Below, piece after piece: positions 1 through 8,256 of a DNA stretch of 64,000 bases. The number at the start of each line of letters is the position of its first letter. The stretch's first letter is position 1. The position numbers and the translations under genes were made by a program. Source of the stretch: Akkermansiaceae bacterium (GTDB taxonomy: Bacteria; Verrucomicrobiota; Verrucomicrobiia; Verrucomicrobiales; Akkermansiaceae); NCBI GenBank assembly GCA_030725745.1, contig JANRFH010000045.1, forward strand, positions 1-64,000, written 5' to 3'. The notes under the pieces were generated by a model, which worked only from the letters and a program-made list of their open reading frames with translations, was not told where the DNA came from and ran no database searches.

Positions 1-169
1 GCGAGGTTCGCTGTCTGAAGGCTTTGCGGGAGTTCCATCCAAGGAACCATGGAGGGATTGCCTTCGGCTGTGCGGTGTGCGCTTCGCGGGAGGAATGATT
101 TTCTCGCCAGTGCTCGATAGGCAGTCAAGCCCGTTGCTTCACAAAGGGATTTCCTGCCCCCCCCTGAAA
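1..169. other. left-edge stretch, no gene recognised
   Basis: No convincing coding or RNA signature is visible before the hairpin that follows the tRNA gene. A short open frame from 77 runs through into the antisense of the tRNA and has no recognisable protein features, so it is not called. Confidence 0.4.
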
Positions 170-212
170 CGCCATCACCCCAATCCGGAAATACCGAATT
201 GGGGTGATGGCG
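170..212 (-). terminator. strong hairpin abutting the 3' end of tRNA-Ser
   Basis: The arms 170-184 and 198-212 are perfect reverse complements over 15 bp. One mismatch and a further C-G-G/C-C-G stem surround a loop of about five bases. Read on the minus strand it lies directly at the tRNA 3' end and shares its last two bases (211-212). No run of T follows, so it is either a hairpin-only terminator or a processing or stability element for the tRNA 3' end. Confidence 0.6.
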
Positions 213-298
213 GAACGGGAGGGATTCGAACCCTCGGTAGAGTCACCCCTACGCACCCTTAGCAAGGGTGTGCTTTAGACCACTCAGCCACCGTTCCG
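211..298 (-). tRNA. tRNA-Ser(GCT)
   Basis: Read on the minus strand, the 88-nt sequence folds as a class II tRNA. The seven-base acceptor stem starts CGGAACG and pairs with the 3' end. The D-arm carries the usual serine GTGGCTGAGTGG start. The anticodon stem CACCC/GGGTG encloses the loop TTGCTAA, giving anticodon GCT (Ser, AGC/AGU codons). A long variable arm follows, and the T-arm contains GGTTCGAATCC. The 3' CCA is not encoded. No protein gene lies between it and the downstream hairpin. Confidence 0.95.
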
Positions 299-362
299 TG
301 AAATCAAGCAGGTCGAGGTGTTTTGAACCATAGTGCGGGGGTGTCGTCAAGAATGGCGTGTC

Positions 363-845
363 CTATTTTTGCTTCGGCTCGAAAGGGTTGCCGCGAAGAT
401 AGCGCTTCACGGTGAAGTTTTCATGGCCTTCGAGCTCTTCGGCTCTAGAGAAATCGATCTCAAAAGGGGCGAGGTAGGTGTCGCCGTCGTAGGAGTGGTG
501 GACGTGGCTGACGAGCCATTCATTGATGAGCGGAGAGAGGGCTGTGTAAATTTCTGCACCGCCGATAATGAAGATCTGGCCTTCCATTTCGGCAATGGCC
601 TCTGGACTGTGGATGACCTCGACGCCTTCGTGCGACCATGATTTGTCGCGGGTGAGGACGATGTTTTTTCGATTCGGCAGGGGTCTGCCGATGGATTCGA
701 AGGTTTTGCGCCCCATGAGGATGGGGTGGCCTGTGGTGGTTCTTTTGAAAAACGCGAGGTCTTCGGGCAGGTGCCATGGGAGTTTTCCGTCGCGTCCGAT
801 GACGCGGTTCGGATCCATGGCGACGATGGCGGTGAGGTGGGGCAT
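363..845 (-). CDS. folA: dihydrofolate reductase
   Basis: The product reduces dihydrofolate to tetrahydrofolate with NADPH, regenerating the folate oxidised by thymidylate synthase. The 160-residue protein has the usual FolA length and starts MPHLTAIVAM. Visible motifs are the Met20-loop region with P23-W24 and the acidic active-site residue D29 (equivalent to E. coli D27), the GRKTFESIG segment near 46-53 and the NADPH-binding IIGGAEIY near 93-100. The ATG at 845 is chosen because the upstream extension of the frame overlaps thyA and has no FolA similarity. It is the last gene of a hisK-like/thyA/folA operon, only 5 nt after the thyA stop. Confidence 0.96.
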   Translation of the reverse strand: MPHLTAIVAMDPNRVIGRDGKLPWHLPEDLAFFKRTTTGHPILMGRKTFESIGRPLPNRKNIVLTRDKSWSHEGVEVIHSPEAIAEMEGQIFIIGGAEIYTALSPLINEWLVSHVHHSYDGDTYLAPFEIDFSRAEELEGHENFTVKRYLRGNPFEPKQK

Positions 846-850
846 ATTTT

Positions 851-1663
851 TTAAACGGCGATGGGTGCTTTGATCGTCGGGTGGGGATCGTAGTTTTCCA
901 GGGAAATATCCTCGAAGGTGAAGGCGTCGATGGCTTTCACCTCGGGATTGATGCGGATGGTGGGTAGCGGGCGGTGCTCGCGGGTGAGCTGGAGGCGCGC
1001 TTGGTCGAGGTGGTTGCTGTAGAGGTGAAGATCTCCGAAGGTGTGGACGAAATCCCGCACTTCGTAGTCGCAGATCTGGGCGACGAGGTGGGTGAGGAGG
1101 GCGTAGGAGGCGATGTTGAAAGGCACGCCGAGAAAAAGGTCTGCGCTGCGTTGGTAGAGCTGGCAGGAGAGGCCGGGTTTGCCGTCGCCGATGGGCTCGT
1201 GGACGTAGAATTGGAAGAGCAGGTGGCAGGGAGGGAGTGCCATGTCCGGCACGTCGCCGACGTTCCATGCAGAGACGATGTGACGGCGTGAGTGAGGGTT
1301 GTTTTTCAGGCTATCGATGAGCTGTGAGACTTGGTCGATGACTTTGCCGTCCTTCGTTTCCCATGCACGCCACTGCTTTCCGTAAACGGGGCCGAGGTTG
1401 CCTTCATCGTCCGCCCACTCGTCCCAGATGGTGACTTTGTTTTCCTTGAGGTAGGCGATGTTTGTCTCGCCTTTGAGAAACCATAACAGCTCGTGGATGA
1501 TGGAGCGGAGGTGGAGCTTTTTCGTGGTAACGCAGGGAAATCCCTCGCGCAGATCGTAGCGAGCTTGCCTACCGAAGACCGAGAGCGTGCCGGTGCCGGT
1601 GCGGTCGCCACGCTCCTCGCCGTTTTCGAGGACGTCGGTGAGGAGGTCGTGGTAGGCTTTCAT
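851..1663 (-). CDS. thyA: thymidylate synthase
   Basis: Converts dUMP to dTMP using methylene-tetrahydrofolate as both carbon donor and reductant. The 270-residue length is typical of ThyA. The nucleophile C146 sits in [13 protein letters not shown], the phosphate-binding arginines are in NPHSRRHIV (R126, R127), and the N-terminal GDRTGTGT loop and the [10 protein letters not shown] segment are intact. The C-terminus ends in the expected A-P-I-A-V. It is followed closely by folA, a common functional coupling because ThyA produces dihydrofolate. A heptamer repeat (1669-1696) separates it from the upstream gene. Confidence 0.98.
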   Translation of the reverse strand: MKAYHDLLTDVLENGEERGDRTGTGTLSVFGRQARYDLREGFPCVTTKKLHLRSIIHELLWFLKGETNIAYLKENKVTIWDEWADDEGNLGPVYGKQWRAWETKDGKVIDQVSQLIDSLKNNPHSRRHIVSAWNVGDVPDMALPPCHLLFQFYVHEPIGDGKPGLSCQLYQRSADLFLGVPFNIASYALLTHLVAQICDYEVRDFVHTFGDLHLYSNHLDQARLQLTREHRPLPTIRINPEVKAIDAFTFEDISLENYDPHPTIKAPIAV

Positions 1664-1668
1664 AGGGG

Positions 1669-1696
1669 AAACTTTAAATTTTAAACTTTAAACCTC
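1669..1696. repeat. 7-mer repeat array (AAACTTT type)
   Basis: Four consecutive 7-mers in exact register: AAACTTT, AAATTTT, AAACTTT, AAACCTC. The array fills the gap between thyA and the PHP phosphatase and overlaps that gene's stop codon (1695-1697). It is single, without an inverted partner, unlike the arrays in the ATP synthase operon. Confidence 0.7.
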
Positions 1697-2492
1697 AAGG
1701 AAGAGGTTCGGCGGTGCGCTTTCTTTTGTTGAAGAGCTGGGTTTCTTGGTAGCCGGCGGCTTTGGCGATGGCGTGGGCTTTGGTGAAATCTCGGGCGACT
1801 TCGTTTGGGGCGTGGGCGTCTGAGGAAATGACAAGGCCGATGCCTGCGGAGCGGGCGAGCTCTAGGAAACGCGGGGCGGGGTAGGCTTCGGCACAGGGCT
1901 TGTGGAGGCCGGCGGTGTTGATCTCGATGACGGAGCCGTTAGCGGCGATGGCCTCTATGGCTGGCTCGTAGAAGCGGTCGAGATCGCCTTTCGGTGCGTA
2001 GGAGAATTTTTTCACCAGGTCTGGGTGGGCTAGGATGTCGAAGAGGCCGCTCTCGGCCATCTGCGCGTAGGTTTTCCAATATTCCGTCCACACGGCATCG
2101 ACATCGGTTTCAGCCCATTTTCCGAGCCACTTCGGGTTATCGAAATCCCAGCCGCCGAGGTAATGCACGGAGCCGATGAGGTAGTCCCAGTCGTATTGTA
2201 CGGCGAGTTCGGCGATGAAATCTCCGCAGCCCGGCAGCCAATCGCACTCCATGCCTGCGCGGATCTCGAGACGGCCAGCGGCGGCGGTTTTTGCACGTTC
2301 TATCCAATCGAAATACTCGGGAAGCTCGCTCCAAGACATGCGCCAGTCATCAAAAGGCTCTGGACGGCACGGCGCGTGATCCGAAATGCCGTATTCCGTG
2401 AGGCCAGCGGCGACGGCGGCCTCCACGTATTCCTCCGGCTCGCCTGTGGCGTGGCGGCAGAGGGGGGTGTGGGTGTGGTAATCGGCTGGCAT
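1695..2492 (-). CDS. PHP-family histidinol-phosphatase-like
   Basis: Predicted to hydrolyse histidinol phosphate to histidinol (step 8 of histidine synthesis) or a similar phosphate ester, in the cytoplasm with several metal ions. From the chosen start the protein is 265 residues. It opens with the PHP signature DYHTHT, followed by SDHA, GMECDW, GSVHY, LAHPDL and SSDAHAPNE, which supply the metal-binding His/Asp/Glu ligands of HisK/HisJ-type phosphatases. The ATG at 2492 is preferred over a TTG at 2531, because PHP proteins begin at the DYHTHT strand and a GGAG lies just upstream. It heads a minus-strand run with thyA and folA. Other his genes are absent here, so the substrate is inferred from the family. 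Confidence 0.85.
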   Translation of the reverse strand: MPADYHTHTPLCRHATGEPEEYVEAAVAAGLTEYGISDHAPCRPEPFDDWRMSWSELPEYFDWIERAKTAAAGRLEIRAGMECDWLPGCGDFIAELAVQYDWDYLIGSVHYLGGWDFDNPKWLGKWAETDVDAVWTEYWKTYAQMAESGLFDILAHPDLVKKFSYAPKGDLDRFYEPAIEAIAANGSVIEINTAGLHKPCAEAYPAPRFLELARSAGIGLVISSDAHAPNEVARDFTKAHAIAKAAGYQETQLFNKRKRTAEPLP

Positions 2493-2551
2493 TGGCTCCG
2501 GTAGTTTTAGGCTGCTTGAAAGATTCCGCAAGCATCCTCACGTTTTCAATT

Positions 2552-3448
2552 ATGCTCAAAACCCTAGCCGTCTCGTCGTTCATTCTCCTTCAACTGCTGC
2601 ATGCGGAGGAAATTTCCCCCATTCTCACCCTCCCTGAAATGCAGGAGCCGAAGCTTGGGGTGGACTCCATGGAAAAGGGCGATGTTGCCAAGGGCACGCT
2701 TTCCGAATTCGTTTTCGAGGACTCAAAAGTCTTCCCAGGGACGAAACGGACGATCCACCTCTACCTGCCAGCAAATCACGATCCCGAGAAGGAAACCGCT
2801 ATCATGGTTTTTCAGGATGGGCGTGTGTTTGTGAAAGCAGACGGTCCGTTCCGCATCCCCACGGTGTTTGATAACCTCATCGCCGCCGGTGACATGCCTC
2901 CGGTAATCGGGATCTTCATCGATCCGGGTCAGTTCACCGATGCCGAACGGCAGAAGGCGTCGAACAAAGGAAAAGGTAACCGCAGCTTCGAATACGACAC
3001 ACTTTCTGCCGACTACGCGACATTCCTGATCGATGAAATCCTACCGCTAGTGGCAAAGGATCACAAGCTGACCACGGATCCGGAAATGCGGGCGATATGC
3101 GGTATCAGCTCGGGCGGGATCTGTGCATGGACGGTGGCGTGGGAGAGGCCGGACATGTTCAGGAAGGTCGTTTCCGGGATCGGCTCGTTCACGAACATCC
3201 GGGGCGGCGACGCCTACCCTGGCATGATTCGTAAAACCGAAAACAAGCCGATCCGGGGCTTTTTCCAAGAGGGAATCAACGATCTCGACAACGAACATGG
3301 CAACTGGCCTCTGGGCAATATGTCCATGCAGGCCGCGCTGAAATACAAAGGCTACGACCACAAGTTTGTATGGGGCACCGGAGCACACAGCGGGCAGCAC
3401 CTTGGCGCGATTTTTCCCGATGCGATGCGGTGGCTGTGGCGGGATTGA
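2552..3448 (+). CDS. secreted esterase of the enterochelin-esterase/esterase D family
   Basis: The 298-residue protein begins with a short hydrophobic signal peptide (about residues 1-18, ending LLHAE) and is expected in the periplasm. It has an alpha/beta-hydrolase core of the putative-esterase (PF00756) type. Features are a strand with YLPANHDP, the FQDG segment, the nucleophile elbow GISSGG with Ser186, and a C-terminal GTGAHSGQH that can supply the catalytic His. The ATG at 2552 is chosen because it starts the signal peptide; an upstream TTG would add a non-signal extension. It diverges from the PHP phosphatase. The natural ester substrate cannot be read from the sequence. Confidence 0.82.
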   Translation: MLKTLAVSSFILLQLLHAEEISPILTLPEMQEPKLGVDSMEKGDVAKGTLSEFVFEDSKVFPGTKRTIHLYLPANHDPEKETAIMVFQDGRVFVKADGPFRIPTVFDNLIAAGDMPPVIGIFIDPGQFTDAERQKASNKGKGNRSFEYDTLSADYATFLIDEILPLVAKDHKLTTDPEMRAICGISSGGICAWTVAWERPDMFRKVVSGIGSFTNIRGGDAYPGMIRKTENKPIRGFFQEGINDLDNEHGNWPLGNMSMQAALKYKGYDHKFVWGTGAHSGQHLGAIFPDAMRWLWRD

Positions 3449-3521
3449 ACCCCATGAGCTGACTTCCGCCCTTTACTTCCGGCGCTCGTTCGGCCTCCTT
3501 TGGGCGACAGCGAAACGCGCC

Positions 3522-5201
3522 ATGAATCCGAATTCCCTCACGAAATACCGCCCTTTTCCGGCGACTCCCCTGCCCGACCGCACATGGCCGGACAAGGAGA
3601 TCACCCACGCCCCTATCTGGTGCTCGGTGGATCTACGTGATGGAAACCAGGCACTGCCACAGCCCATGTCGATCGAGGAGAAGCTGGAATTCTTCGATCT
3701 CCTCGTGCGCATCGGTTTCAAGGAAATCGAGATTGGTTTCCCCTCCGCTGCGGATACGGAATTCAATTTCTGCCGCCGCCTGATCGAGGAAAACCGCATC
3801 CCGGAGGACGTCACGATTCAGATCCTGGTGCAGACACGCGAGCAGCTCATCCGACGCAGCTTCGAGGCCATCGCTGGGGCGAAGCGTGCCATCGTGCACA
3901 TCTACAACTCCACCTCGCCGCTGCAGCGTCGGGTGACCTTCGGTGATGCCACTCGCGAGTCGATTAAGCAGATCGCCGTGGACGGTGCGAAGCTGGTGAA
4001 AGAACTGGTGCCGAGCATTCCTACTACGGAAGTCGTACTTCAGTATTCTCCCGAGTCCTTTTCCGATACCGAGCTGGATTACTCGCTGGAGGTCTGCAAC
4101 GCCGTGATCGGCGTCTGGGAGCCTACGCCCGGGAGGAAAATGATCATCAACCTACCGGACACCGTCCAGTGGGCGACTCCGAATGTGCACGCAGACATGA
4201 TCGAATGGATGAGCCGGAAACTTGATCGCCGGGATTCTGTGATCGTCTCCCTGCACACACACAACGACCGCGGCACCGGCGTCGCAGCCACCGAGCTCGG
4301 CCTTATGGCGGGCGCGGATCGTGTGGAAGGCACCCTTTTCGGAAACGGCGAACGCACGGGAAATCTCGATATCGTCACCGTCGCGCTGAACATGAACAGC
4401 CACGGCATTGCCACCGGGCTGGATTTTTCCGACCTCACCGACATCCGCCTGAAGTATGAAAAATTCACACGCCTCGCCGTTCCTGAGCGTCAGCCCTACG
4501 GCGGCGAGCTGGTGTTTACGGCGTTTTCCGGCTCGCACCAAGATGCGATCAAGAAAGGCCTCGACCGCCGCGCGAAGGAAACGGAAGCCGATCCCGGCAT
4601 TGGCTGGGGCGTGCCGTATCTGACCATTGATCCGCAGGATATCGGCCGCTCCTACGAGGCAATCATCCGCATCAATTCCCAATCAGGTAAAGGTGGCGTC
4701 GCCTACGTGCTGGATCGCGAGCATGGCTTTGATCTGCCGAAATCGATGCATCCCATCGTAGGGAAATATATTTATGATCTTGCGGATCAACAGGGTCGCG
4801 AACTCACACCAGATGAAATTCGCGATGCGTTTTTCGAGCATTTCGTTAACGTTCCCGAGCCGCTTGGAGTGGTGGAGTATGAGCTGGTGCACAAGGCCGG
4901 CGGCGGTCAGGTGCACTGCAAGGCGGTGGTTTCCATCGAGGGGCATCTGCACCAGATCGAGGGTGACGGGAACGGCCCGATCAATTCCTTCGTGCACGCG
5001 TTGGAGACTGTGGGAATGAAGGATTTCAAGCTCACCGACTACCGCTCTCATGCGGTGCAGGGCGGCTCAGATGCGAGCGCAGCGGCCTACGTGCAGCTGC
5101 AGCACGAAGATGGCCGCTTGGTCTGGGGCACGGGCGTGGATTCCTCCATTGAAATGGCGGGCCTCAAGGCGCTCGTGACCGCGTGGAATTTGATGCGGTG
5201 A
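3522..5201 (+). CDS. leuA: 2-isopropylmalate synthase
   Basis: Condenses acetyl-CoA with 2-ketoisovalerate, the first committed step of leucine synthesis. At 559 residues it has the length of the LeuA type 2 branch, whose N-terminus typically reads KYRPFP. The catalytic TIM barrel carries DLRDGNQ (37-43) and the metal-binding HTHND near 245. The C-terminal third (about 430-559) is the LeuA dimer/regulatory domain that normally gives leucine feedback inhibition. The ATG at 3522 fits the family N-terminus; the longer frame would run back into the esterase gene. No other leu genes are in the window. Confidence 0.96.
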   Translation: MNPNSLTKYRPFPATPLPDRTWPDKEITHAPIWCSVDLRDGNQALPQPMSIEEKLEFFDLLVRIGFKEIEIGFPSAADTEFNFCRRLIEENRIPEDVTIQILVQTREQLIRRSFEAIAGAKRAIVHIYNSTSPLQRRVTFGDATRESIKQIAVDGAKLVKELVPSIPTTEVVLQYSPESFSDTELDYSLEVCNAVIGVWEPTPGRKMIINLPDTVQWATPNVHADMIEWMSRKLDRRDSVIVSLHTHNDRGTGVAATELGLMAGADRVEGTLFGNGERTGNLDIVTVALNMNSHGIATGLDFSDLTDIRLKYEKFTRLAVPERQPYGGELVFTAFSGSHQDAIKKGLDRRAKETEADPGIGWGVPYLTIDPQDIGRSYEAIIRINSQSGKGGVAYVLDREHGFDLPKSMHPIVGKYIYDLADQQGRELTPDEIRDAFFEHFVNVPEPLGVVEYELVHKAGGGQVHCKAVVSIEGHLHQIEGDGNGPINSFVHALETVGMKDFKLTDYRSHAVQGGSDASAAAYVQLQHEDGRLVWGTGVDSSIEMAGLKALVTAWNLMR

Positions 5202-5204
5202 TTC

Positions 5205-5310
5205 TATGGAGCGCGGCTTTGCAAGCCGCATTCTAGCGCCCCGCCAGCATCATTCGACGTCGAATAAGGAAACGCACGCAAGACAGCGGGTTGCAAACCC
5301 GCGCTCCATA
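5205..5310. repeat. paired-arm inverted repeat between convergent genes
   Basis: The left arm 5205-5229 and right arm 5286-5310 are inverted copies matching at 23 of 25 positions, both starting TATGGAGCGCGG. Each arm also folds by itself into a 7-bp stem with a TGC loop. The two mismatches (C..G against G..C) are compensatory within that stem. The element fills the gap between leuA (+) and the adaptor gene (-), so it could end transcription from both sides. Confidence 0.8.
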
Positions 5311-5311
5311 T

Positions 5312-6703
5312 TCAGGGCACGATGACCACTTGCCCGGCTTCGAGGCCTGCGGCGATCTCCGTGTTTTCGCCGTAGTCCTTGCCGCGAGTCACGGCACGGG
5401 CTTCGGTTTTGCCATCGGCGAGCTTCACCTCGACTGTCCAGCCTTGTGGGCCGAATTTTAGTGCCTTGGTGGGCACAGTGAGGGTTTTCCCTGCTGAGTA
5501 TGATACGGCGCGGATAACGAGTGCCTGACCAGCGGCCGGGCTGGCTTCCTTTGGCCAAGTGGCGGTGAAGGTGGCCGGATAGCTACCATCGGTGCCTGGA
5601 GAGCCGGAAAGTCCTGTGAGCTTTACGGGTATGGTGATGTCCTCGCGGCCGTTCAGGGTGGCGATGCCTTCTGCTCCTGCGGTTAGAGCGGCGGCGCTCT
5701 CCTGTTTCAGAAAAGCAATCACGGACATCTCCGAGCCGGCCGGGATGAAGGTGGCGAAGGTTTTCTCGGTTGGTGCTAGACCGCCCGGCTGCAAGGTCTT
5801 GATCAGGTCTCCGGTGATCCATTTTCCGTCCTCGATGGCTCCGTGGTAGAAAACGCCATCGGAGGGAGCTTTTACTTCGAAGAGGGCGCGGTCTTTTTCG
5901 ATGTCAGCGAGGGAATCGCGTAGATCTGAGAGGGCGATTTTCATTCCGGCGACCTCGAGTTTCTTCAGGGCAAGTGAGCGTGGCAGTTCCTTCTGCCCTT
6001 CGGCGAGGCTCAAGGCGGTGTCATCGCGCTTTTCCGTCTGGGAAATCTCTTCGCGTGGCAGCGAGACCTCGATGGTGCGTTTGGTATTGAGGATCTCCAT
6101 GCGTAGGGCGAATTCCTGGTAGGCTACCTGGTCGCGCTGGTTTTTGAGGATGATTTCCTCTGTATCCTCTGTGATATCGTCCGCCTCATACATCTGGAGA
6201 AGCTGCTTCAACTCCTCCTTCACGGAGGCGAGATTTTGCTCCTGCCGCTTGAGTGACTGGGTGGCGGATTCCTCCATCGCCTTGCGTCGTGTGCCGAGGA
6301 AATAGGCCAAGTCCGCCGCCGCTGTATCCGCGCTACGCTTCAGGCGTTCGAGTTTTTCCGGGAGGGTCTTTTCCATGGTTTCCAGATCGAGTTCCGCTTG
6401 TGCGAGCTCCAGTGCCTTCACCTCCACGGAGCGTTTCATCTCCGTGATTTTTTCATCGATGTCTTCGGATTCAAAAACGACGAGAGCATCGCCCTTTTTC
6501 ACAGCGGCGGCATGCTCGGCGATGCTGGCGATCTTGAAGCTGCTCCATGCCTCAGGATCGAGGCGTATCGGTGTGTTTTTCACTGGCAGAGCCGTTGCGG
6601 AAAATTCTTGGACGATGTGGAAGGGCTTTTCCTCAAGGGTGATTTCCCCTGCTTGGGCGGCGGTCGCGAGGAGAGCGGGGATAAGATGATGGATGCGTGT
6701 CAT
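5312..6703 (-). CDS. HlyD/RND-type periplasmic adaptor-like protein
   Basis: The 463-residue protein has a cleavable signal peptide (about 1-20, ending AAQAG), then a split biotinyl-lipoyl-like region (around LVVFESEDID and KAPSDGVFYHG). Between these lies a long charged helical hairpin of about 180 residues rich in Glu, Lys and Leu, which should form the adaptor coiled coil. Beta-barrel and membrane-proximal domains follow (VPTKALKFG ... GLEAGQVVIVP end). The architecture is that of periplasmic adaptors for efflux pumps or type I exporters. No pump or outer-membrane gene adjoins it, so its partner is unknown. The ATG at 6703 is chosen because it opens the signal peptide. Confidence 0.75.
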   Translation of the reverse strand: MTRIHHLIPALLATAAQAGEITLEEKPFHIVQEFSATALPVKNTPIRLDPEAWSSFKIASIAEHAAAVKKGDALVVFESEDIDEKITEMKRSVEVKALELAQAELDLETMEKTLPEKLERLKRSADTAAADLAYFLGTRRKAMEESATQSLKRQEQNLASVKEELKQLLQMYEADDITEDTEEIILKNQRDQVAYQEFALRMEILNTKRTIEVSLPREEISQTEKRDDTALSLAEGQKELPRSLALKKLEVAGMKIALSDLRDSLADIEKDRALFEVKAPSDGVFYHGAIEDGKWITGDLIKTLQPGGLAPTEKTFATFIPAGSEMSVIAFLKQESAAALTAGAEGIATLNGREDITIPVKLTGLSGSPGTDGSYPATFTATWPKEASPAAGQALVIRAVSYSAGKTLTVPTKALKFGPQGWTVEVKLADGKTEARAVTRGKDYGENTEIAAGLEAGQVVIVP

Positions 6704-6743
6704 AAGTGATGCGGGCAAAGGAAAGCACATAGAATGCCGCCAC

Positions 6744-7418
6744 TCAAGCGACACCTCGCGACTTGCGGGCGAGCCAGATCGGCAGCAGGCGGGGTTTTCT
6801 AGCCATCGGCGAGGAGGGCACGAGATGCTCGACGACTTCATAGCCCTCGCGCTCAAGGTTGCGTGTCAGGGTCGGCATTTTCCGAGTGGAGGCAATGGCA
6901 AGTAAGCCGCCAGGCTGGAGCGCTTCGAAAGTCGCGGCCATCCAGCGTTTGTCGTTGATCAAGAGGCGTCCCTTCGACCCTAGTGGTGCGGAATCTAGGT
7001 GGATCATGATCGCGTGGAGGCAGCCGGATTGTTTGTTGAGAGTGTTCGCACCGGGATCGGTTTCAATGACCACTCGTGAATCTTCCAGAGGCGTTTCGGG
7101 AAAAAACTTGCGGTTCCAATCGATCAGGAAATCGCGGTTGTCAGCCACGGTGTAGACGGCTCGCTTCTGAGGCAGCTCCTTGATGATCGCGCCAAGCATG
7201 TGGCCAAGCCCAAGACCAATCATCCAGATGCGCGGCTGGCGCGCCGGGCGGAAGGGTGCTGCCGCCAGCTTCGCCAGCTCCTCCTCGGCGGTACGTGTCG
7301 CCGGGCCGCAGATCTGCTGCCCCTGTACGAGCAGGTATCTCCTTCCGTCGTGTTCCTGGAGTTCGAGGGGGCTGCCGTCATCAAGTGTGGTTTCAGCTAG
7401 AGTGATGCGTGGTTTCAT
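6744..7418 (-). CDS. spermidine-synthase-like / class I methyltransferase-fold protein
   Basis: The 224-residue protein has a glycine-rich nucleotide-binding loop IWMIGLGLGHMLG (about 64-76), an acidic strand end VADNRDF, and a later strand HAIMIHLDSAP, matching the Rossmann-like fold shared by spermidine synthases and methyltransferases. It lacks the full polyamine-synthase tetramerisation and catalytic signature, so the activity is unassigned. Many such proteins in bacteria are called spermidine synthase-like. It diverges from the TM2 gene across about 50 bp. Confidence 0.6.
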   Translation of the reverse strand: MKPRITLAETTLDDGSPLELQEHDGRRYLLVQGQQICGPATRTAEEELAKLAAAPFRPARQPRIWMIGLGLGHMLGAIIKELPQKRAVYTVADNRDFLIDWNRKFFPETPLEDSRVVIETDPGANTLNKQSGCLHAIMIHLDSAPLGSKGRLLINDKRWMAATFEALQPGGLLAIASTRKMPTLTRNLEREGYEVVEHLVPSSPMARKPRLLPIWLARKSRGVA

Positions 7419-7469
7419 ATTGGCTTGATGCTTGCTTGCTATCGGGAAATTTCATAATCCACAACTACC

Positions 7470-7876
7470 ATGTCAGAAGAAACACCTACACCAGATCCAT
7501 CCGAACCGATTACACCAGAGACGTCCGAACCGCAGACACCACACCCGCAGAAGCTGCGGCTCCAGTGGCACCCCAGCCCGCCCCAGCGGTAGATCCGTCA
7601 GAATTTACAAAAGAGCAGAAGGAAAAGAAGCTAGTCTCAGGGTTGCTCGGAATTTTATTGGGTGCACTTGGCATACATAAATTTTACCTCGGATATCAGA
7701 AAGAGGGGATTATCATGCTCGTAGTCAGTGTCGTAGGTACTGTTGCTCTGTGCGGAGTTCCCTTTGCAGCTTTTGGCATGGGAGTCGTCGGTCTGATCGA
7801 GGGCATCCTATACCTCACGAAGACAGACGATGAATTCGTTTCCACCTACGTGGTAGGTCGCAAACCCTGGTTCTGA
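7470..7876 (+). pseudogene. TM2-domain membrane protein, apparently frameshifted
   Basis: Two frames together make one sensible protein. The ATG at 7470 opens an acidic, Pro/Thr-rich tail (starts MSEETPTPDPSEP) that ends at a stop near 7590. The +2 frame, from about 7541, reads TPAEAAAPVAPQPAP and continues into a TM2 domain with two membrane helices, GIHKFYLGYQ and a polar C-terminus ending GRKPWF. One missing base between about 7536 and 7550 would join them into a 135-residue protein. It may be a real mutation or a sequencing or assembly error. The alternative upstream GTG of the second frame gives an implausible N-terminus overlapping the opposite gene. TM2 proteins are small inner-membrane proteins of unclear function. 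Confidence 0.7.
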
Positions 7877-7902
7877 TCCTTAATAATCCTCATCATTCAA
7901 AT

Positions 7903-7937
7903 GAAAAACCCCGGCCAGTTACGGCCGGGGTTTTTTG
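7903..7937 (+). terminator. rho-independent terminator after the TM2 gene
   Basis: CCCCGGCC and GGCCGGGG pair around AGTTAC, with A-tract on the left and six T on the right. It lies 27 nt past the TM2 stop and can also serve the converging HU gene. Confidence 0.9.
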
Positions 7938-7980
7938 GGTTTGAAGTTAGTTGATTAACGGGATGTTTCCCGTCATCCCA

Positions 7981-8256
7981 TTAGAGGCTGCCCTTGAGGA
8001 CGGAGGATGCTTTGAAACCGACCGACTTGGAGGCGGCGATTTTGAGTGCTTCTCCGGTCTTCGGGTTGCGGCCCATACGAGCTGCACGCTTCTTCACTTC
8101 GAATGTGCCGAATCCGATGATCTGGACTTTATTGTCTTTCTTCACGCCTTTGGCGATGGAAGAGAGGACTGCGTCGAGGGATTCTTCAGCAGCACGCTTG
8201 GTGGCGTCTGCTCCGAGGGCTTTCTGGATGGATTCTACAAGTTCTGCTTTGTTCAT
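7981..8256 (-). CDS. HU-family DNA-binding protein
   Basis: A 91-residue histone-like protein that binds and bends DNA as a dimer. It starts MNKAELVESIQKAL, has the conserved helical base, the GFGTFEVKKRAARMGRNPKTGE segment that forms the DNA-grasping beta arm (RNPKTGE is the diagnostic part), and ends in a short helix. The ATG at 8256 is the family start; a longer frame upstream has no similarity. It may bind some of the structured repeats in this window, but that is only a possibility. Confidence 0.95.
   Translation of the reverse strand: MNKAELVESIQKALGADATKRAAEESLDAVLSSIAKGVKKDNKVQIIGFGTFEVKKRAARMGRNPKTGEALKIAASKSVGFKASSVLKGSL

Noticed and set aside
846-1268. Upstream in-frame extension of folA antisense-like over thyA
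   Set aside because: It is an open frame inside thyA with low-complexity Arg/Pro/His composition; folA similarity begins only at the ATG at 845.
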